64,000 bases of DNA from Streptococcus hillyeri (GTDB lineage Bacteria; Bacillota; Bacilli; Lactobacillales; Streptococcaceae): assembly GCF_003686955.1 (NCBI RefSeq), contig NZ_RCVM01000008.1:1-64000 (forward strand), read 5' to 3'. A model generated the notes under the pieces. That model worked only from the letters and a program-made list of their open reading frames with translations, searched no databases and was not told the origin of the DNA. Both the position numbers and the translations under genes were made by a program. Shown piece by piece: positions 33,624-43,628 of this stretch. Positions within the stretch are counted from its first letter, which is position 1. Each line of letters opens with the position of its first letter.

Positions 33624-34499
33624 ATGTTTTACACGATAAAAGAATTAGTAGAACAAGCTGAACAGAACTATCAGGGAAATGTTGCTGATTTGATGATTTC
33701 TACAGAAGTAGAACTAACTGGTCGTAGTCGCGAAGAAATTTTGTCTATCATGTCTCGTAATTTACAAGTTATGAAAGACTCTGTCAAGGAAGGATTGACA
33801 CCAACTAAATCGATTTCTGGATTAACGGGTGGAGATGCTGTCAAGATGGATACCTATATCCAATCTGGAAAGACTCTGTCAGATACCACCATTCTATCAG
33901 CTGTAAGAAATGCTATGGCTGTTAATGAATTAAATGCTAAAATGGGATTAGTCTGTGCGACTCCAACAGCTGGTAGTGCTGGCTGTCTCCCAGCAGTTCT
34001 GTCAACCGCTATTAATAAGTTACATCTATCTGATAAGGAGCAACTTGACTTTCTCTTTACAGCTGGTGCCTTTGGTCTTGTCATCGGCAATAATGCGTCA
34101 ATTTCTGGAGCAGAAGGTGGTTGTCAAGCTGAGGTCGGTTCAGCGTCTGCCATGGCTGCTGCAGCTGTTGTAATGGCTGCTGGCGGAACAGCTTTTCAAG
34201 CTAGCCAAGCCATTGCCTTTGTTATCAAAAATATGCTTGGGCTTATCTGTGACCCTGTTGCTGGTCTCGTAGAAGTTCCGTGTGTCAAGCGCAATGCACT
34301 TGGGTCTAGTTTTGCCCTAATTGCAGCAGATATGGCTCTAGCTGGTATCAACTCACAAATTCCAGTAGATGAAGTCATAGACGCCATGTACCAAGTTGGC
34401 TCAAGCTTACCAACTGCTTTCCGAGAAACTGCAGAAGGTGGTCTTGCAGCTACTCCTACAGGTCGTCAATACAGTAAAGAAATTTTTGGAGAAATCTAA
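33624..34499 (+). CDS. sdaAA: L-serine dehydratase, alpha subunit
   Basis: 291 residues, 12 bases after sdaAB. It carries cysteines expected to bind a 4Fe-4S cluster (LVCATPTAGSAGCLPAV ~112-128, EGGCQAEVGSA ~165, MLGLICDPVAGLVEVPCVKRN ~207-225). It is the catalytic subunit of serine dehydratase. A GGGGAG ribosome-binding site precedes the ATG. The stop codon overlaps the start of the next gene by one base (TAATG). Confidence 0.93.
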   Translation: MFYTIKELVEQAEQNYQGNVADLMISTEVELTGRSREEILSIMSRNLQVMKDSVKEGLTPTKSISGLTGGDAVKMDTYIQSGKTLSDTTILSAVRNAMAVNELNAKMGLVCATPTAGSAGCLPAVLSTAINKLHLSDKEQLDFLFTAGAFGLVIGNNASISGAEGGCQAEVGSASAMAAAAVVMAAGGTAFQASQAIAFVIKNMLGLICDPVAGLVEVPCVKRNALGSSFALIAADMALAGINSQIPVDEVIDAMYQVGSSLPTAFRETAEGGLAATPTGRQYSKEIFGEI

Positions 34500-35095
34500 T
34501 GACGACATCCGTTTTCTTGGTTAGACATTGTGAACCCAACTATGATAATCACGACGATTTTTCCCGTGAACTTTCTAAAAAAGGTTTACAAGATCGTCAA
34601 TTTATTTTAGATTTTTTTAATGGGAAAATTATTGACGGTATCTATTCAAGTCCTTACAAAAGGTCTTTTGATACTGTTCTTCCTTTAGCACAAAAATTGA
34701 CGCTTGATATTATGACCATTGATGATTTTAAAGAACGTAAAATTGATAACGTCTGGATAGAGGATTTTGACACCTTTGCACAGAATCAATGGTCCGATTT
34801 TACCTATAAGTTATCTGATGGTGAAAGTTTACAAGAAGTTCAAGATAGAAACATCACTGCACTCAAGAGCATACTGGAAGACTCTCAGGAAAAATCAATT
34901 GTTATTGGATCTCATGGTACTGCGATTTCAACCATTGTAAACTACTTTAATCCTTCTTTTGGCTATGAGGAATTCAATCATATAAAATCTCTCATGCCTT
35001 TTGTTATCGAATTACAGTTTGAACGTTTGAAGTGCTTGTCAATTTCTCTTTACAATATATTTACAGGAGAGTCTTATGAAATCTATTCTCTTTGA
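34499..35095 (+). CDS. Histidine phosphatase family protein
   Basis: 198 residues with the phosphoglycerate-mutase fold: FLVRHCEPNYDNHD (RHG-type motif with RHC, residue ~9), SSPYKRSFDTVLPLA (second Arg), and VIGSHGTAIST (second His). The first motif has Cys where most members have Gly. The substrate is unknown; a small phosphorylated metabolite or sugar phosphate is likely. It overlaps sdaAA by one base and the HAD gene by 20, so it is co-transcribed. Confidence 0.85.
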   Translation: MTTSVFLVRHCEPNYDNHDDFSRELSKKGLQDRQFILDFFNGKIIDGIYSSPYKRSFDTVLPLAQKLTLDIMTIDDFKERKIDNVWIEDFDTFAQNQWSDFTYKLSDGESLQEVQDRNITALKSILEDSQEKSIVIGSHGTAISTIVNYFNPSFGYEEFNHIKSLMPFVIELQFERLKCLSISLYNIFTGESYEIYSL

Positions 35096-35702
35096 TTTAG
35101 ATGGTACACTGGTTGATTCTAGTATCGGCATAAAAAATGCATTTGCTTACACTTTTGAAAAACTAGCTCTGCCATGTCCCGAGCCAGAAATCCTAAGAAC
35201 TTTTATTGGACCTCCTTTAGAAGATAGTTTTACCCTCTATGTTGAGGATGTCAATTCAGCTGTAAGGATTTATCGAGAATACTATCAAAAATTCGGAGTT
35301 TTTGAAGTTGAATTATACCCCAATATTGAACAATTACTAAAGGATTTAGTCGCTAATAACTACAAATTATACATCACTAGTAGTAAAAATGAACCTATGA
35401 TTCATGTCATGCTAAAGCACTTAAAGATTGACAAGTATTTTACAAGAATTTACGGTCATACTCCCAAACAGTTAAATAAGACTGAGGTGATTAAAGCCTG
35501 TCTCTCATCTGAGCCTATGGCAGCTAATGATGCAATGATTATAGGTGATACTAAATTCGATATCATTGGTGGTAAAAATAATAACATTAAAACAATCGGG
35601 GTCACATGGGGATTTGGATTAGAAAGTGAACTTTTATTAGCAGGTGCTGATAACATCTGCTTTAGTCCTTCAGAAATTATAAAAGCCATTGAAACAGTTT
35701 AG
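35076..35702 (+). CDS. HAD-superfamily hydrolase
   Basis: 208 residues with the HAD motifs: LFDLDGTLVDSS (motif I, residue ~5), YITSSKNEP (motif II Ser/Thr) and MIIGDTKFDIIGGKNNN (motif IV). The size and cap fit the phosphoglycolate-phosphatase-like group (Gph type). It starts within the preceding phosphatase gene (overlap 20 bases) and ends in a bidirectional terminator. Confidence 0.85.
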   Translation: MKSILFDLDGTLVDSSIGIKNAFAYTFEKLALPCPEPEILRTFIGPPLEDSFTLYVEDVNSAVRIYREYYQKFGVFEVELYPNIEQLLKDLVANNYKLYITSSKNEPMIHVMLKHLKIDKYFTRIYGHTPKQLNKTEVIKACLSSEPMAANDAMIIGDTKFDIIGGKNNNIKTIGVTWGFGLESELLLAGADNICFSPSEIIKAIETV

Positions 35703-35716
35703 TTTCAATGGCTTTT
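35682..35716. terminator. Bidirectional terminator
   Basis: AAAAGCCATTGAAAC pairs with GTTTCAATGGCTTTT. The left arm is in the end of the HAD gene; the hairpin separates it from the convergent transglycosylase gene. Confidence 0.75.
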
Positions 35717-35719
35717 ATC

Positions 35720-36391
35720 TTATTGCATTCCCCAAGCTGAAAGCCCTTGGGCATTATAGGCATTGAGAGCAGAATTGATTTGATCATCAACTGTTGCAGT
35801 TGAGCCCCATCCTGGCATTGTTTGAAACAGACCAGATGCACCTGAAGCATTTGCAACATTTGGATTTCCATTTGATTCTCGAGCAATGATATATTCCCAA
35901 GTTGATTGTGGTACCCCTGTTGCCGCTGCCATTCTAGCTGCAGCCTCAGACCCAATCACACCTGCTGTATTACCATTAGCAAGAGCACCTGAATAAGCTG
36001 TTGGAGAAACTAAAGCCGTTTGTGATGTGTGGCTAGGAGTTACTCCGTTTACCTGTGAAGAACTTTCAGTATCAACTACATGATTAGTGTTAACTGAAGA
36101 AAATATTTCATAATTAACAGATTTTAGCAAATTTTCTGTTGCAAAAGCTACAGAATTAGCATCGGTTGGAACAGCAGTTGTCGCTTTAATCGTAAGTGGG
36201 ACACTTGTTTCCAAACTAGATACTTCGAAATTTTCAATTGTCTTTTCTTGATTAGAGGTTGTTACGTATGATTCTGTATTAACAGACTGAGTTGTCAATC
36301 CAACTGTCAATCCTGTAAATAACAAACCTAAGGTAACTTTTCTATGTTCCTCTTTTTTTAGCGCACGTCGTTTGACTCTGCTATATGACAT
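35720..36391 (-). CDS. Secreted SLT-like murein transglycosylase
   Basis: 223 residues from ATG 36391 ([20 protein letters not shown]), after AAAGGAAA; the frame extends to 36424 without a good site. A signal segment with a basic start and [17 protein letters not shown] is followed by a low-complexity Thr/Ser-rich linker and a C-terminal lysozyme-like domain ([31 protein letters not shown], ~150-223) with the catalytic Glu in ARESNG. It resembles IsaA/aggregation-promoting-factor type hydrolases. The WalR box upstream links it to envelope control. Confidence 0.85.
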   Translation of the reverse strand: MSYSRVKRRALKKEEHRKVTLGLLFTGLTVGLTTQSVNTESYVTTSNQEKTIENFEVSSLETSVPLTIKATTAVPTDANSVAFATENLLKSVNYEIFSSVNTNHVVDTESSSQVNGVTPSHTSQTALVSPTAYSGALANGNTAGVIGSEAAARMAAATGVPQSTWEYIIARESNGNPNVANASGASGLFQTMPGWGSTATVDDQINSALNAYNAQGLSAWGMQ

Positions 36392-36442
36392 AAATTTATT
36401 TTCCTTTTTTAATTTTAGCCTCAATTAGTTTAACATATAATT

Positions 36443-36459
36443 ATTACAATTAGTTTACA
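36443..36459 (-). promoter_or_regulatory. WalR (VicR) box upstream of the transglycosylase
   Basis: On the minus strand TGTAAA, five bases, TGTAAT, an exact fit to the WalR consensus TGTWAH-N5-TGTWAH. It lies 52 bases before the ATG. Murein hydrolases are the classic targets of this essential regulator. Confidence 0.65.
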
Positions 36460-36696
36460 CCTATGTTTAAAAAATAGGCATTATATAAGGTGTCCTGTAA
36501 TAAAAACAATACTCTGTAACAGTGTTTCTAGTTATTGTTAGAAAATACTTGTCGTCAATTATAACAAAAAACATTGACACACTTGTCAACATTTTTTACT
36601 ATTTTCATTAAATATTTTAAACTCAATTGACTAGCCCTATCTATTTGGGAAGCTATTAAATACTGTCAACCAGATTTTAAAGTTTGAAAAACATCT

Positions 36697-37494
36697 CTAA
36701 TTTTTTTTCAACACAAATAATAGAACAGATAGGACTAAAATTACCAATAAAGCAAGAGTATCTCTTGTTTTCCATTTTAGAAAACGATACTTGGTACGAC
36801 CGTTCCCACCTTGATAGCCACGAGATTCCATAGCAACAGCAAGGGCGTCAGCTCTTTTAAAACTGGAGGCAAAAAGAGGAATCAAGATTGGAATAATAGA
36901 TTTAATTTTTTGAATAATATTTCCTTCTCCAAAATCTACTCCACGCGCCTTCTGAGCATTCATAATACGAATGGTATCATCCATTAAGGTTGGAACAAAA
37001 CGTAGACTGAGCGATAGCATTAGACCGATTTCGTGGGCAGGAACCTTCAATGGTTTTAGCGGATTTAATAGTGACTCTACCGCATCAGCAAGACTTAAAG
37101 GAGTCGTCGTTAAGGTTAAAAGAGTTGAAAAGAATATAATCAATACAAAACGCATAAAGATAATTCCAGCCTGCTCTAAACCAAATGTCGTGATTTTTAA
37201 AAAGGCAAATCGGAAAAGTGTTTCTCCACCACCTGTAAAGAATAACTGAAATAAGGTAGTAAACAAAATAATGCCAATCATTGGCCTAACACCACGTAAA
37301 AAGAAACTTAACTTTATTCCAGAAAGCCATATTGCAAAGAGTGAGAAAGCTAGAAGTAAAGCATTTGTGACAACATTATTTGCCCAAAAAATAATCATGA
37401 TGTAAATCAACATCGCTAATAGTTTACTTCTAGGATCTAATCGATGAATAATGGAATTCCCTGGAATATAACGCCCTAAAATTAATTTATCCAT
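36697..37494 (-). CDS. ecfT: ECF transporter T component
   Basis: 265 residues with six or so membrane helices and the two coupling Ala-Arg-Gly-type motifs ([11 protein letters not shown], ~165-175, and [19 protein letters not shown], ~205-225). It couples the ATPases to substrate-binding S proteins for vitamin and metal uptake. It overlaps ecfA2 by 8 bases. Confidence 0.93.
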   Translation of the reverse strand: MDKLILGRYIPGNSIIHRLDPRSKLLAMLIYIMIIFWANNVVTNALLLAFSLFAIWLSGIKLSFFLRGVRPMIGIILFTTLFQLFFTGGGETLFRFAFLKITTFGLEQAGIIFMRFVLIIFFSTLLTLTTTPLSLADAVESLLNPLKPLKVPAHEIGLMLSLSLRFVPTLMDDTIRIMNAQKARGVDFGEGNIIQKIKSIIPILIPLFASSFKRADALAVAMESRGYQGGNGRTKYRFLKWKTRDTLALLVILVLSVLLFVLKKN

Positions 37495-38329
37495 GAGTCA
37501 TTTCCTCCCTAAACTCTGTTAACGTAATAGGAAGTTTTTCCAGAAAAAGACCCCTTTTTTGCAACTGATATGCTAGTTTCGTTATTTTAGGAACACCAAG
37601 TTGCTTCTCTTCAAGTAAACTCACTTGTTGAAAGACATCCTTTGGAGTACCTGATAAAACAAGTTTTCCTTTTTCTAAAACATTGACAAAATCAGCATAG
37701 TCAGCCACATCATCCATCAAATGAGTTACTAAAACAATCGTTAAACCACTTTGGTGTAGTGTTTTAAATAGGGTCATTAATTCCTTACGTCCCTTTGGAT
37801 CAAGACCTGCAGTTGGTTCATCTAAAACAAGTACTTCTGGTTCCATTGCTAAAATACCTGCAATCGCAACTCTTCGCATCTGACCTCCAGACAATTCGAA
37901 AGGATTTTTTTCGAATAGTTCCTCAGAGATACCAACCATAGAAAGTTTCTCGCGAGCTGTTTGCTCAGCTTTTTCTTGAGAAACACCAAAATTTTGAGGA
38001 CCAAAAGCGACATCTTTAAGAACAGTTTCCTCAAATAATTGACTTTCAGGAAATTGAAAAACCAATCCTACTTTTTGACGTAGTTGCTTGATATCTTTTG
38101 GTTTAGAACTTGAGGTAATCACATGCTCTTCAATCTTAACTGTACCAGTTGTAGGAATATTTAGCCCATTAAGCAATTGCATAATGGTAGATTTCCCAGA
38201 ACCCGTATGTCCAATAAAAGCAGTATAACTCCCCTTTTCAATCGCAAGACTCACATCAAAAAGGGCACGCCCTTCAAAAGGTGTTCCCGCTTGGTAAGTG
38301 TAGCTTACATTTTCGAGAGTAATGCCCAT
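37487..38329 (-). CDS. ecfA2: ECF transporter ATPase A2
   Basis: 280 residues. Walker [13 protein letters not shown] (~38), signature LSGGQMRRV (~145) and Walker [13 protein letters not shown] (~170) are intact. It forms the energising pair with EcfA1. It overlaps ecfA1 by 25 bases and ecfT by 8. Confidence 0.94.
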   Translation of the reverse strand: MGITLENVSYTYQAGTPFEGRALFDVSLAIEKGSYTAFIGHTGSGKSTIMQLLNGLNIPTTGTVKIEEHVITSSSKPKDIKQLRQKVGLVFQFPESQLFEETVLKDVAFGPQNFGVSQEKAEQTAREKLSMVGISEELFEKNPFELSGGQMRRVAIAGILAMEPEVLVLDEPTAGLDPKGRKELMTLFKTLHQSGLTIVLVTHLMDDVADYADFVNVLEKGKLVLSGTPKDVFQQVSLLEEKQLGVPKITKLAYQLQKRGLFLEKLPITLTEFREEMTHG

Positions 38330-39132
38330 AGTTCTTCTTCTAATTCCTTCTCTGTTAAATAATCAGCACTAAACGCTAAATTTCCTGACAATTCTTTAAT
38401 AACATTTGCTGTAAAGGGAATGTCAAGTCCCAAGTCAATCAGCTGTTCCCCACGGGTAAAAAGTTCACGTGGTTCTGAAGACGACTCTATTCTCCCCTCT
38501 TGCATGACGATGACACGGTCACTGAGTGCGACCTCGTCAAGGTCATGAGTGATAGAAATGACCGTCATTTGACGTTCTTCACGGACTTTCTGCATCAGAC
38601 TAATCAATTCTAAACGTCCTTCTGGATCCAACATACTGGTAGCCTCATCAAGGATTAAAATCTCCGGATTCATTGCTAAAGCTCCCGCAATAGCAACACG
38701 TTGCTTTTGCCCACCAGATAAACGAGCCGGCTCCTTGGTCTTAAAATCTGCCATTCCGACCATTTCCAATGCTTCACTCACGCGTGAGACCATTTCTTCG
38801 TAAGGAAGTCCTTTATTCTCAAGAGCGAAAGCAACATCGTCTTCTACCGTAGCACCGACAAATTGATTGTCTGGATTCTGAAAAACCATTCCAATCTTGT
38901 GACGAGTATCCCAGATGTTTTCTTCAGTAAGTCTTTCACCAGCAATCCAAATCTCACCAGATTCCGCCTCTAGAAGACCGTCTATTAAGCGAACTGTTGT
39001 TGATTTTCCAGAACCATTATGCCCGACAATTGATAGCCATTCACCACGTTTCACGTGAAACGATATATCATCAAGCGTTGGCTTTTTCTGGTCTTCCTCG
39101 TAACGAAACGTAACATTTTTTAGTTCAATCAT
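38305..39132 (-). CDS. ecfA1: ECF transporter ATPase A1
   Basis: 275 residues with Walker [13 protein letters not shown] (~37), signature LSGGQKQRV (~138) and Walker [12 protein letters not shown] (~157). First gene of the ECF module; it overlaps pgsA by 4 bases. Its 5' part contains a parS-like palindrome at 39048-39061 within the coding sequence. Confidence 0.94.
   Translation of the reverse strand: MIELKNVTFRYEEDQKKPTLDDISFHVKRGEWLSIVGHNGSGKSTTVRLIDGLLEAESGEIWIAGERLTEENIWDTRHKIGMVFQNPDNQFVGATVEDDVAFALENKGLPYEEMVSRVSEALEMVGMADFKTKEPARLSGGQKQRVAIAGALAMNPEILILDEATSMLDPEGRLELISLMQKVREERQMTVISITHDLDEVALSDRVIVMQEGRIESSSEPRELFTRGEQLIDLGLDIPFTANVIKELSGNLAFSADYLTEKELEEELWALLSKM
39048..39061. other. 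parS site within ecfA1
   Basis: GTTTCACGTGAAAC, the inner 14 of the 16-base parS consensus; the outer bases are C and G rather than T and A. A second copy lies at 49580. ParB is encoded at 55.9 kb. Confidence 0.75.
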
Positions 39133-39680
39133 TTACTAAATGTATCCTTAAACAAAAAACTTGCTCCCTTGAAATAGTCATATCCTGAATAGAGAGTGAA
39201 AAATAGAGAAATATATAACATTATATTTCCAATCAATGACCAGTGACAAAGTAGTAAAATAACCGCTAACATCTGCGTTGCTGTCTTAATTTTGCCAGGC
39301 ATAGCAGCAGCGAGTACCTCTCCACCTGTTTCAACTAAGAGAAGCCTAAGTCCTGTAACCGCTAGTTCACGACAGATAATAACTGCTGATACCCAAGCTG
39401 GCGCTAAGTCCAAGCCAACTAACATAATGAAAGCAGACATCACTAACATCTTATCTGCAAGAGGATCTGCAAATTTTCCGAAATTAGTAACAACTTTCCA
39501 CTTACGAGCTAGATAACCGTCTAAATAATCTGTCAAACTAGCCACAGCAAAAATAATCGCAGCAGTAATATGCCAAAAAATATGGTTTGGAATTGAAGCA
39601 AGTAATAAAAATACAGGTATTAAGACGATACGCCCAACTGTTAATAAATTAGGTATATTTTCTTTTTTATTAAACATCAT
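39129..39680 (-). CDS. pgsA: Phosphatidylglycerophosphate synthase
   Basis: 183 residues, several membrane helices, with the CDP-alcohol phosphotransferase motif in SLTDYLDGYLARKWKVVTNF then GKFADPLADKM (D-x2-D-G-x2-A-R-x8-G-x3-D-x3-D, ~46-70). It makes phosphatidylglycerol phosphate from CDP-diacylglycerol and glycerol 3-phosphate. Overlaps ecfA1 and lies 5 bases after the rodZ-like gene. The first two codons are both ATG. Confidence 0.92.
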   Translation of the reverse strand: MMFNKKENIPNLLTVGRIVLIPVFLLLASIPNHIFWHITAAIIFAVASLTDYLDGYLARKWKVVTNFGKFADPLADKMLVMSAFIMLVGLDLAPAWVSAVIICRELAVTGLRLLLVETGGEVLAAAMPGKIKTATQMLAVILLLCHWSLIGNIMLYISLFFTLYSGYDYFKGASFLFKDTFSK

Positions 39681-39685
39681 TTTTC

Positions 39686-40564
39686 CTATTCTACTTTTAG
39701 TGTAAAGGTTGCTGGAACACTATTGACAAGTTCTGATAAATCGATTTCTTGACCGTCAGCAGTAATGGTTGTCTGTGTTGGTTGACCAACTGTGATAAAC
39801 GGAGATGTCCCTTTGTTTACAGAAAGTGTAAACGTATTTTGATCTGGTGTCAAGAGCATTCCTTGTTCTCCATTGACACCGTCATTTAAACTAACCCAAC
39901 TTTCACCCTCTTTTAGGGTAAACGTCACATCACTAACTTCTTTATCGGTTTTTAGAGTTGCTAGGTAACTACCATCTTCCTGAACTTCAGCTTTAAGAAC
40001 TATTGGCATCTCTGTTACTGTTGTTGTTTCTACCGCTGTTGTTACTGTTGTTTCTTCTGTGGTTGATGGCGTTTCGTTTCCTGCTTGTTTGATAAAATCA
40101 GTAAGTGGCCAATGTTTAACAGCAAAATAACCGATTAGAGCAATGATAGAAATACTCAATAAGCTCAATAGTACTTTTGGAAAAACTGATTTCTTTTGAG
40201 TCGCCTCACGGTGACTACGACGACGTCTATGAGCCATACGTTCCATAGGAACATCTTCCTTGTCTACAGAGATAGAAACAAGCTCACTTTTCGTTTTTGC
40301 TACTCGAGAGTGAGGTAATGTATTTAGAAATGAGTTTTGATTTGCATATTGAATTAAAATTTCTTCAGCATCTAAGTTTACTAACTCTGCGTAACTTCTA
40401 AGATATAATTCAACTTCCTCAGCAGGTACTAAACTAAACTGATCTAGCTCCAAGGCTAAAAGATGATGAACCGCAATCCCTGTTCTACTCTCAATATCCG
40501 TCAGTTGTAATTGTTTACTTAGGCGTGCTTCGCGTAAAATATCTCCAATCATTTTACCATTCAT
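39686..40564 (-). CDS. rodZ: RodZ-like helix-turn-helix membrane protein
   Basis: 292 residues: an N-terminal HTH (IGDILREARLSKQLQLTDIE, ~5-70), a basic stretch (HRRRRSHREATQKKS), one membrane helix (VLLSLLSISIIALIGYFAVK, ~130-150), a Thr-rich linker and a C-terminal DUF4115 domain outside the membrane. RodZ links cytoskeletal or peripheral wall synthesis to the membrane. Gene order M16-rodZ-pgsA is common in streptococci. Confidence 0.85.
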   Translation of the reverse strand: MNGKMIGDILREARLSKQLQLTDIESRTGIAVHHLLALELDQFSLVPAEEVELYLRSYAELVNLDAEEILIQYANQNSFLNTLPHSRVAKTKSELVSISVDKEDVPMERMAHRRRRSHREATQKKSVFPKVLLSLLSISIIALIGYFAVKHWPLTDFIKQAGNETPSTTEETTVTTAVETTTVTEMPIVLKAEVQEDGSYLATLKTDKEVSDVTFTLKEGESWVSLNDGVNGEQGMLLTPDQNTFTLSVNKGTSPFITVGQPTQTTITADGQEIDLSELVNSVPATFTLKVE

Positions 40565-40627
40565 ATAATTTAAAATTCCCTTCTAGCTCAGTGTTTCTAT
40601 TATAGCAAAAAAAATGATAATTTCCTG

Positions 40628-41905
40628 TTATTTTGGAAAAACGATGAATTCTGTTTTCTCAGCTTGATTAAAGAAATATTCACCGACAGTAATAATGGTT
40701 TCTAAGTCTAATTTTGTTAACAAATTTGGAAAATCAAAATAAGAATAATCCTCATCTTGATATTGTAAAAATTGATGTCCCAATTCCTCAATACTATCCA
40801 AACTACGAATGAATTCACCATAAATTTCATTTTTTATGGTTATCAAATGATTTTGATTAACATCTTTATTCTGCCTAACATTAATCAAATTTTTACGAAG
40901 TTGAGTTCCCATAGCAATTGGCTGCTCAGTATCAAGCATTAAAATAACAAAACCAAACCGCTCAGAAATCTCAATCTCTATATCAAAAGAATCATCAATT
41001 TTTCCCTTGTCATACCAATCTTGATAGCGATGAGAAGTCCAACCAAATAACATTGCTAAAAATAGACGTAGAGCTAATTTATTCTCGACGATAGACAACC
41101 CAGGAGCTAGATTACCTCTAAAACCAAGTCCTAATTTTGAAGTGGTCACATCCATTTGGATAGATGATTTCACAACAGGTTGAACTAAATCAAGATTTGG
41201 TCTTACAATTTCTGGTAATGTTTTACGTCTATTTGTCTCCCTCTTTCGAACAATTCTGTCAATCGCCTTGACATCAAAATCTCCAACTAAGACTAAGCTT
41301 TTAAAATCTGGTCGGTAAAAACTATCAAAATTCTCTTTCAAATCTGTTAATGACAACATTCCGATTGATTCTTTAGTTCCTGCAACATCCATTGCTAAAG
41401 GCGTATTTGGATATAAATTCGCCAAAATACCACTATAAAGACGATAGTCTGGATCATCTTGATACATAGCAATTTCTTGTTCAATAATTCCTTTTTCTCT
41501 TTGGATACTTTCCTCAGTTATGTGTAAACTACTTGTAAAGTCTAATAACAATTCTAAGGATTCTTCAAAAGATTCTACTGTTGAAAAGAAATAAGATGTC
41601 TTGTCAAAAGTAGTGTAGGCATTACTATCTGAACCAAGAACTGTAAACTGATTACCAACATCCTCTCCGTGTTGATTTCTAAACAGTTGGTGTTCTAAAA
41701 AATGCGCAACCCCAGAAGAATATTCTTTTGAATAATCGTTAGATGTAAACTTGGTGTCAATCGAACCAAAATTAACTGTCAATATTGCTGAACGTTCTTG
41801 AAAGCCTTTTTTAGGAAGGTAATAAACGTTCATTCCGTTATTCATATGTCTAAAGTAAATTTCTTGGTTTAAAAATGGATAGTCAATTTTCTCTAAGCGA
41901 CTCAC
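40628..41905 (-). CDS. yfmH: M16-family peptidase YfmH type
   Basis: 425 residues with the zinc motif HFLEH in SGVAHFLEHQLF (~67) and the downstream glutamate in REKGIIEQEIAMY (~140), so the catalytic site is intact. It pairs with the next gene, which lacks that motif. In Bacillus this pair is linked to 5-aminopentanolyl modification of EF-P; that link is from family knowledge. One base separates the two genes. Confidence 0.87.
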   Translation of the reverse strand: MSRLEKIDYPFLNQEIYFRHMNNGMNVYYLPKKGFQERSAILTVNFGSIDTKFTSNDYSKEYSSGVAHFLEHQLFRNQHGEDVGNQFTVLGSDSNAYTTFDKTSYFFSTVESFEESLELLLDFTSSLHITEESIQREKGIIEQEIAMYQDDPDYRLYSGILANLYPNTPLAMDVAGTKESIGMLSLTDLKENFDSFYRPDFKSLVLVGDFDVKAIDRIVRKRETNRRKTLPEIVRPNLDLVQPVVKSSIQMDVTTSKLGLGFRGNLAPGLSIVENKLALRLFLAMLFGWTSHRYQDWYDKGKIDDSFDIEIEISERFGFVILMLDTEQPIAMGTQLRKNLINVRQNKDVNQNHLITIKNEIYGEFIRSLDSIEELGHQFLQYQDEDYSYFDFPNLLTKLDLETIITVGEYFFNQAEKTEFIVFPK

Positions 41906-41906
41906 C

Positions 41907-43154
41907 TTATTCTCCTTCCAAAAAATACACTGCCTGTAACTTCATCATACCAATAGCTGCAACGATATCACGTTTCGTTACTTTGCTAATGTTGTCAATA
42001 AACGATTGCAAATCGACACTCTCTTCACTAAATATAGCACTACTATAAGTTTGTTCAATCAGAGCTTTAGGATTGTCCATTGACATTTTGGCATTTCCGA
42101 TGATCATTTGCTTCGTTTGCTTTACCAGTTGACTTGAAAAACGTCCCATTTTTAATTCATTGATTTGCTGATTAATCACCTTAAAGGTCTTTGCTCTGCT
42201 ATTTTTTTCAATACCCGCATATATTCTTAGAAATCCCGTAAAAGCGTCATAGCGAATTCCAACAGTATAGGCCAAACTCTCTTGTTCTCGAACAACTGTA
42301 AAGAGTTTGGAGTGTGAAAAACCACCTAGCATCCCTTCAGCAACCAGCATCGCATAATATTCTTGACTACCATAATAAATTGGGACATGGTAACCAAGTT
42401 GTAAAATAGATTGGGTGGTGTCTTTAGAGACTACCTTTTCTTTGACAATATTTAAAAATTCTTGTTTGTAAACCTTCTGTAAAGATATATCTCTATCTAG
42501 CAATGGAAATTGGATTAATTGACGTGTTGCTTGATAGTCATTAAAATCTCCTAAGAGAAAAATATCAATCTTATCCTCTTTGAGCATTTTTTGAAACTCT
42601 TGATAAGCTGTAAAGGCATTTTCCTTTTCAATCAACTCTTTTGTTCCATATTTTGAAATTTGAAGAGACTCTTCTTCATAGTAAAGTTTCTGTAAACCTA
42701 TCATACTATTATAAAATTGATCCTGTTCATCTATTTCTAGGTAACGAATAAGATTCTTTTTTTCAATATCAAAGGTCTTTGTTTGGTATTTTTCAAGAGA
42801 GATTAACGGACGAAATAAAAGCTGCCCAATAATTGTAATAACTTCTCCTAAAAGGTCTTCCTGCCCCAAAACGTATCGATTACTCATAAAAGAGATATCG
42901 ATATCAACAATATGGATATTCCCGCGAGTGCTAACATTTGTTGAAAGACTTGCACCATAGAGATTAGCAAATCGCTCACGAAGAAGCTTATTATTTGGAA
43001 AATCTTCACTGGCTGTCGCCAACATCTGAGCAACCAGAACTCTTCTGGAAACTGTTTTAGATTGACGATGTCCTGAAAAACGAAAAGTAAGGTGATTGGT
43101 TTTAAATTGCTGATTTTTGATAAAATGTAAGTCCACACCTTCTGCTAATTTCAT
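41907..43154 (-). CDS. yfmF: M16-family protein YfmF type (inactive partner)
   Basis: 415 residues of the M16 fold (RRVLVAQMLATASEDFPNNK ~38-57, LRERFANLYGASL, LGGFSHSKLFTVVREQESLAY ~285). The HxxEH motif is missing, as in the non-catalytic partner of such pairs. Expected to form a heterodimer with the 40628 product. Confidence 0.85.
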   Translation of the reverse strand: MKLAEGVDLHFIKNQQFKTNHLTFRFSGHRQSKTVSRRVLVAQMLATASEDFPNNKLLRERFANLYGASLSTNVSTRGNIHIVDIDISFMSNRYVLGQEDLLGEVITIIGQLLFRPLISLEKYQTKTFDIEKKNLIRYLEIDEQDQFYNSMIGLQKLYYEEESLQISKYGTKELIEKENAFTAYQEFQKMLKEDKIDIFLLGDFNDYQATRQLIQFPLLDRDISLQKVYKQEFLNIVKEKVVSKDTTQSILQLGYHVPIYYGSQEYYAMLVAEGMLGGFSHSKLFTVVREQESLAYTVGIRYDAFTGFLRIYAGIEKNSRAKTFKVINQQINELKMGRFSSQLVKQTKQMIIGNAKMSMDNPKALIEQTYSSAIFSEESVDLQSFIDNISKVTKRDIVAAIGMMKLQAVYFLEGE

Positions 43155-43233
43155 AGTAATTCCTGTCTAAATTTAATCTCATCTATTATAACATTTTATG
43201 CTATAATTATCTTTACAGAAAGTCGAGGATTTT

Positions 43234-43626
43234 ATGAAATATACACTATTCGATGAATTTATTACGTTGCAAGCCTTGCTCAAAGAGCTTGGAATTATTC
43301 AAAGCGGTGGCGCTATTAAAGCTTTTTTGAAAGAATATGACGTCCTTTTTAATGGGGAAAAGGAAGAGCGACGCGGAAAAAAAATTCGCCTAGGTGATAT
43401 TATTGACATTCCTAGCAAAGGAATAACCATTACATTACAAAAACCTAGTGAAGAAGAGCGAAAAGTTCACCTTGAAGAAGTGGCTGAAAAAAATCGAGTA
43501 GCTACTCTTGTCAAAAAACTTAACCAGTCTCATAAAAAGCAAAGCTCCTCTCCAACTAAAAAGACAAAGTTATCAAAAAATAAACAAGCAGTAGAAAAAC
43601 GTCCCGTTCGTTTTCCAGGAACATAA
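43234..43626 (+). CDS. yaaA: S4-domain protein YaaA
   Basis: 130 residues. An S4-like RNA-binding domain ([20 protein letters not shown] ... [15 protein letters not shown], ~10-60), followed by a Lys/Ser-rich tail that is longer than in Bacillus YaaA (~70 aa). The gene is always beside recF, here 2 bases upstream. Probably a ribosome-associated protein; function unproven. Confidence 0.85.
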   Translation: MKYTLFDEFITLQALLKELGIIQSGGAIKAFLKEYDVLFNGEKEERRGKKIRLGDIIDIPSKGITITLQKPSEEERKVHLEEVAEKNRVATLVKKLNQSHKKQSSSPTKKTKLSKNKQAVEKRPVRFPGT

Positions 43627-43628
43627 AT

